Assembly (NCBI GenBank): GCA_949296365.1
Contig: CASFPZ010000026.1
Coordinates: forward strand, 1 to 34,954
Length of the DNA stretch: 34,954 nt
Reading direction: 5' to 3'
Origin: an uncultured Akkermansia sp.
Lineage (GTDB): Bacteria; Verrucomicrobiota; Verrucomicrobiia; Verrucomicrobiales; Akkermansiaceae
Shown one piece after another: positions 34,118-34,954 of this stretch (position 1 is the first letter of the stretch; the number at the start of each line of letters is the position of its first letter). The position numbers and the translations under genes are program-made. The notes beneath the pieces were generated by a model that saw nothing but the letters and a program-made list of their open reading frames with translations, was not told the DNA's origin and searched no databases.

Positions 34118-34954
34118 TCAGAAGTTGTATCTGTAACCGATCGATCCGCTGTACGAGGTCGATCCATCGCGGAAGTCTCCGTTGCCGTTGATAAACAACG
34201 TCCCTTGTTCACCCACCGGCATGTGCAACCCAGCTCCTACCTGGATCGCTGTCTCTCCGCTCTCCGCTCCGCGCACGGTGCGTTGGAATCCGGGCACTCC
34301 TACAAAGCCAACCCCAGTTTCACTCTGGTTGTCGCCAAAGTCCTGCGCCACGTTCACTCGAAGTTCGCCCAGCACGTCACGGCCAAACACATTCTGGCCA
34401 AACAAGCCCAGTACTCGAGCGCCCAATGCAGCCGTCCCCGTCGTCAGCTCCTGATCGTCGACTCGCAAACCAGCATTGCCGCCCGTCCCGTTTTCTTCGT
34501 AACCATCCATGCTCGTCGAGGTCACGGACAAGTTGAACAACGGCTGCAAAATCGTGCTACCTTCTTCGTTCAGGTTGATGTCGCGCGTCACTTCGTACAT
34601 CGCTCCCCAACCCACGCCACTCGTGTCGCCATTGGTTTCAAACGAACCCGTCCCGTAGTTCACACGACGCGTCAACGACGCTTCGTTCCAGTTGCCCGTC
34701 AGTACCAACGTATGAGCCCATTTGCCACTCTGGTAGCGACCAAACAGGTTCACGTAGTAGCTGTCCAGATCCCCTTCCGCGCTTTCCGAGGCCGTGGCAT
34801 TCAAGTCGCCGTAGTTAGCCGTCATCGCCATGCCCACCGTCAGTTTTTCCGTCAGGTCGACATCCACGCCGAACGTTCCGCCCCACGTATCGATCTCGTA
34901 GCCGGACAATTCGCCGTCCTGATCCAATTCGCTGTGGCTACCCGTCGCCTCGAT
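34118..34954 (-). CDS. Autotransporter beta-barrel domain protein (5' part outside the window)
   Basis: At least 278 residues of the C-terminal translocator domain of a type V secreted protein; the frame is open to the window edge, so the passenger lies outside. Alternating strands such as YEIDTWGGTFGVDVDLTEKLTVGMAMTANYG, SYYVNLFGRYQSGKWAHTLVLTG, TAALGARVLGL and LRVNVAQDFGDNQ build a barrel. The last strand SYSGSIGYRYNF ends with the aromatic residue that the outer-membrane insertion machinery recognises. Passenger function and start cannot be given. A terminator follows the stop. Confidence 0.92.
   Translation of the reverse strand: MEATGSHSELDQDGELSGYEIDTWGGTFGVDVDLTEKLTVGMAMTANYGDLNATASESAEGDLDSYYVNLFGRYQSGKWAHTLVLTGNWNEASLTRRVNYGTGSFETNGDTSGVGWGAMYEVTRDINLNEEGSTILQPLFNLSVTSTSMDGYEENGTGGNAGLRVDDQELTTGTAALGARVLGLFGQNVFGRDVLGELRVNVAQDFGDNQSETGVGFVGVPGFQRTVRGAESGETAIQVGAGLHMPVGEQGTLFINGNGDFRDGSTSYSGSIGYRYNF

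Noticed and set aside
1..34954. CRISPR array, prophage or integrative element
   Set aside because: No regularly spaced repeats, integrase, phage structural or conjugation genes are visible; the only mobile trace is the IS4-type relic.

Overview
The window looks like part of a chromosome from a Gram-negative bacterium, most likely a Verrucomicrobiota member close to Akkermansia. This is inferred from the gene mix and was not tested by any search. The clues are an autotransporter beta-barrel ending in Phe, a Ser/Thr kinase fused to Sel1-like repeats, secreted thioredoxin-like proteins, a full menaquinone set and few Shine-Dalgarno sites. Base composition is roughly half GC by eye. Apart from one decayed transposase near the right end there is no phage, plasmid or CRISPR signal.

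Left part (1-8000): a VC0807-like membrane protein and a Nudix hydrolase diverge from about 1.2-1.3 kb. A two-component pair (OmpR-type regulator, then histidine kinase, minus strand) diverges from purD. Two tandem paralogous periplasmic CPPC thioredoxin-like proteins follow, each with its own promoter of identical geometry.

Metal-uptake cluster (8250-12060): a promoter and structured leader precede a binding protein, a FecCD-type permease, an ABC ATPase and an FmdE-family zinc-finger protein, closed by a strong terminator. I infer import of a metal species, with molybdate or tungstate as a candidate because of FmdE.

Middle (12085-18434, minus strand): an iron-dependent alcohol dehydrogenase; a CCA-adding or poly(A) polymerase family enzyme translationally coupled to a thioredoxin-fold protein that has lost its cysteines; and ruvA overlapping an unknown, possibly ATP-grasp-like gene. 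A 55-aa candidate gene lies upstream of ruvA.

Menaquinone operon (18489-24784, plus strand): menI, menF, menD, menB, menC, menE, mostly overlapping or nearly abutting. It covers chorismate to 1,4-dihydroxy-2-naphthoate except for menH; menA and the final methyltransferase must lie elsewhere. A convergent tripartite efflux operon (adaptor, ABC ATPase, ABC permease, outer-membrane factor) runs on the minus strand from 29812 to 24857.

Right end (29987-34954): a small membrane protein, a large kinase/Sel1 protein, tRNA-Cys with its own promoter and terminator, then a roughly 0.8 kb scrap zone holding a tRNA 3'-end-like fragment, three terminator hairpins, an IS4-family transposase relic and a possible gene-end relic. 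The C-terminal part of an autotransporter runs off the window.

Several genes (purD, ruvA, both thioredoxin paralogs and the gene at 15961) have a plausible -10 box only 6-10 bases before the ATG, which suggests leaderless or very short-leader mRNAs.
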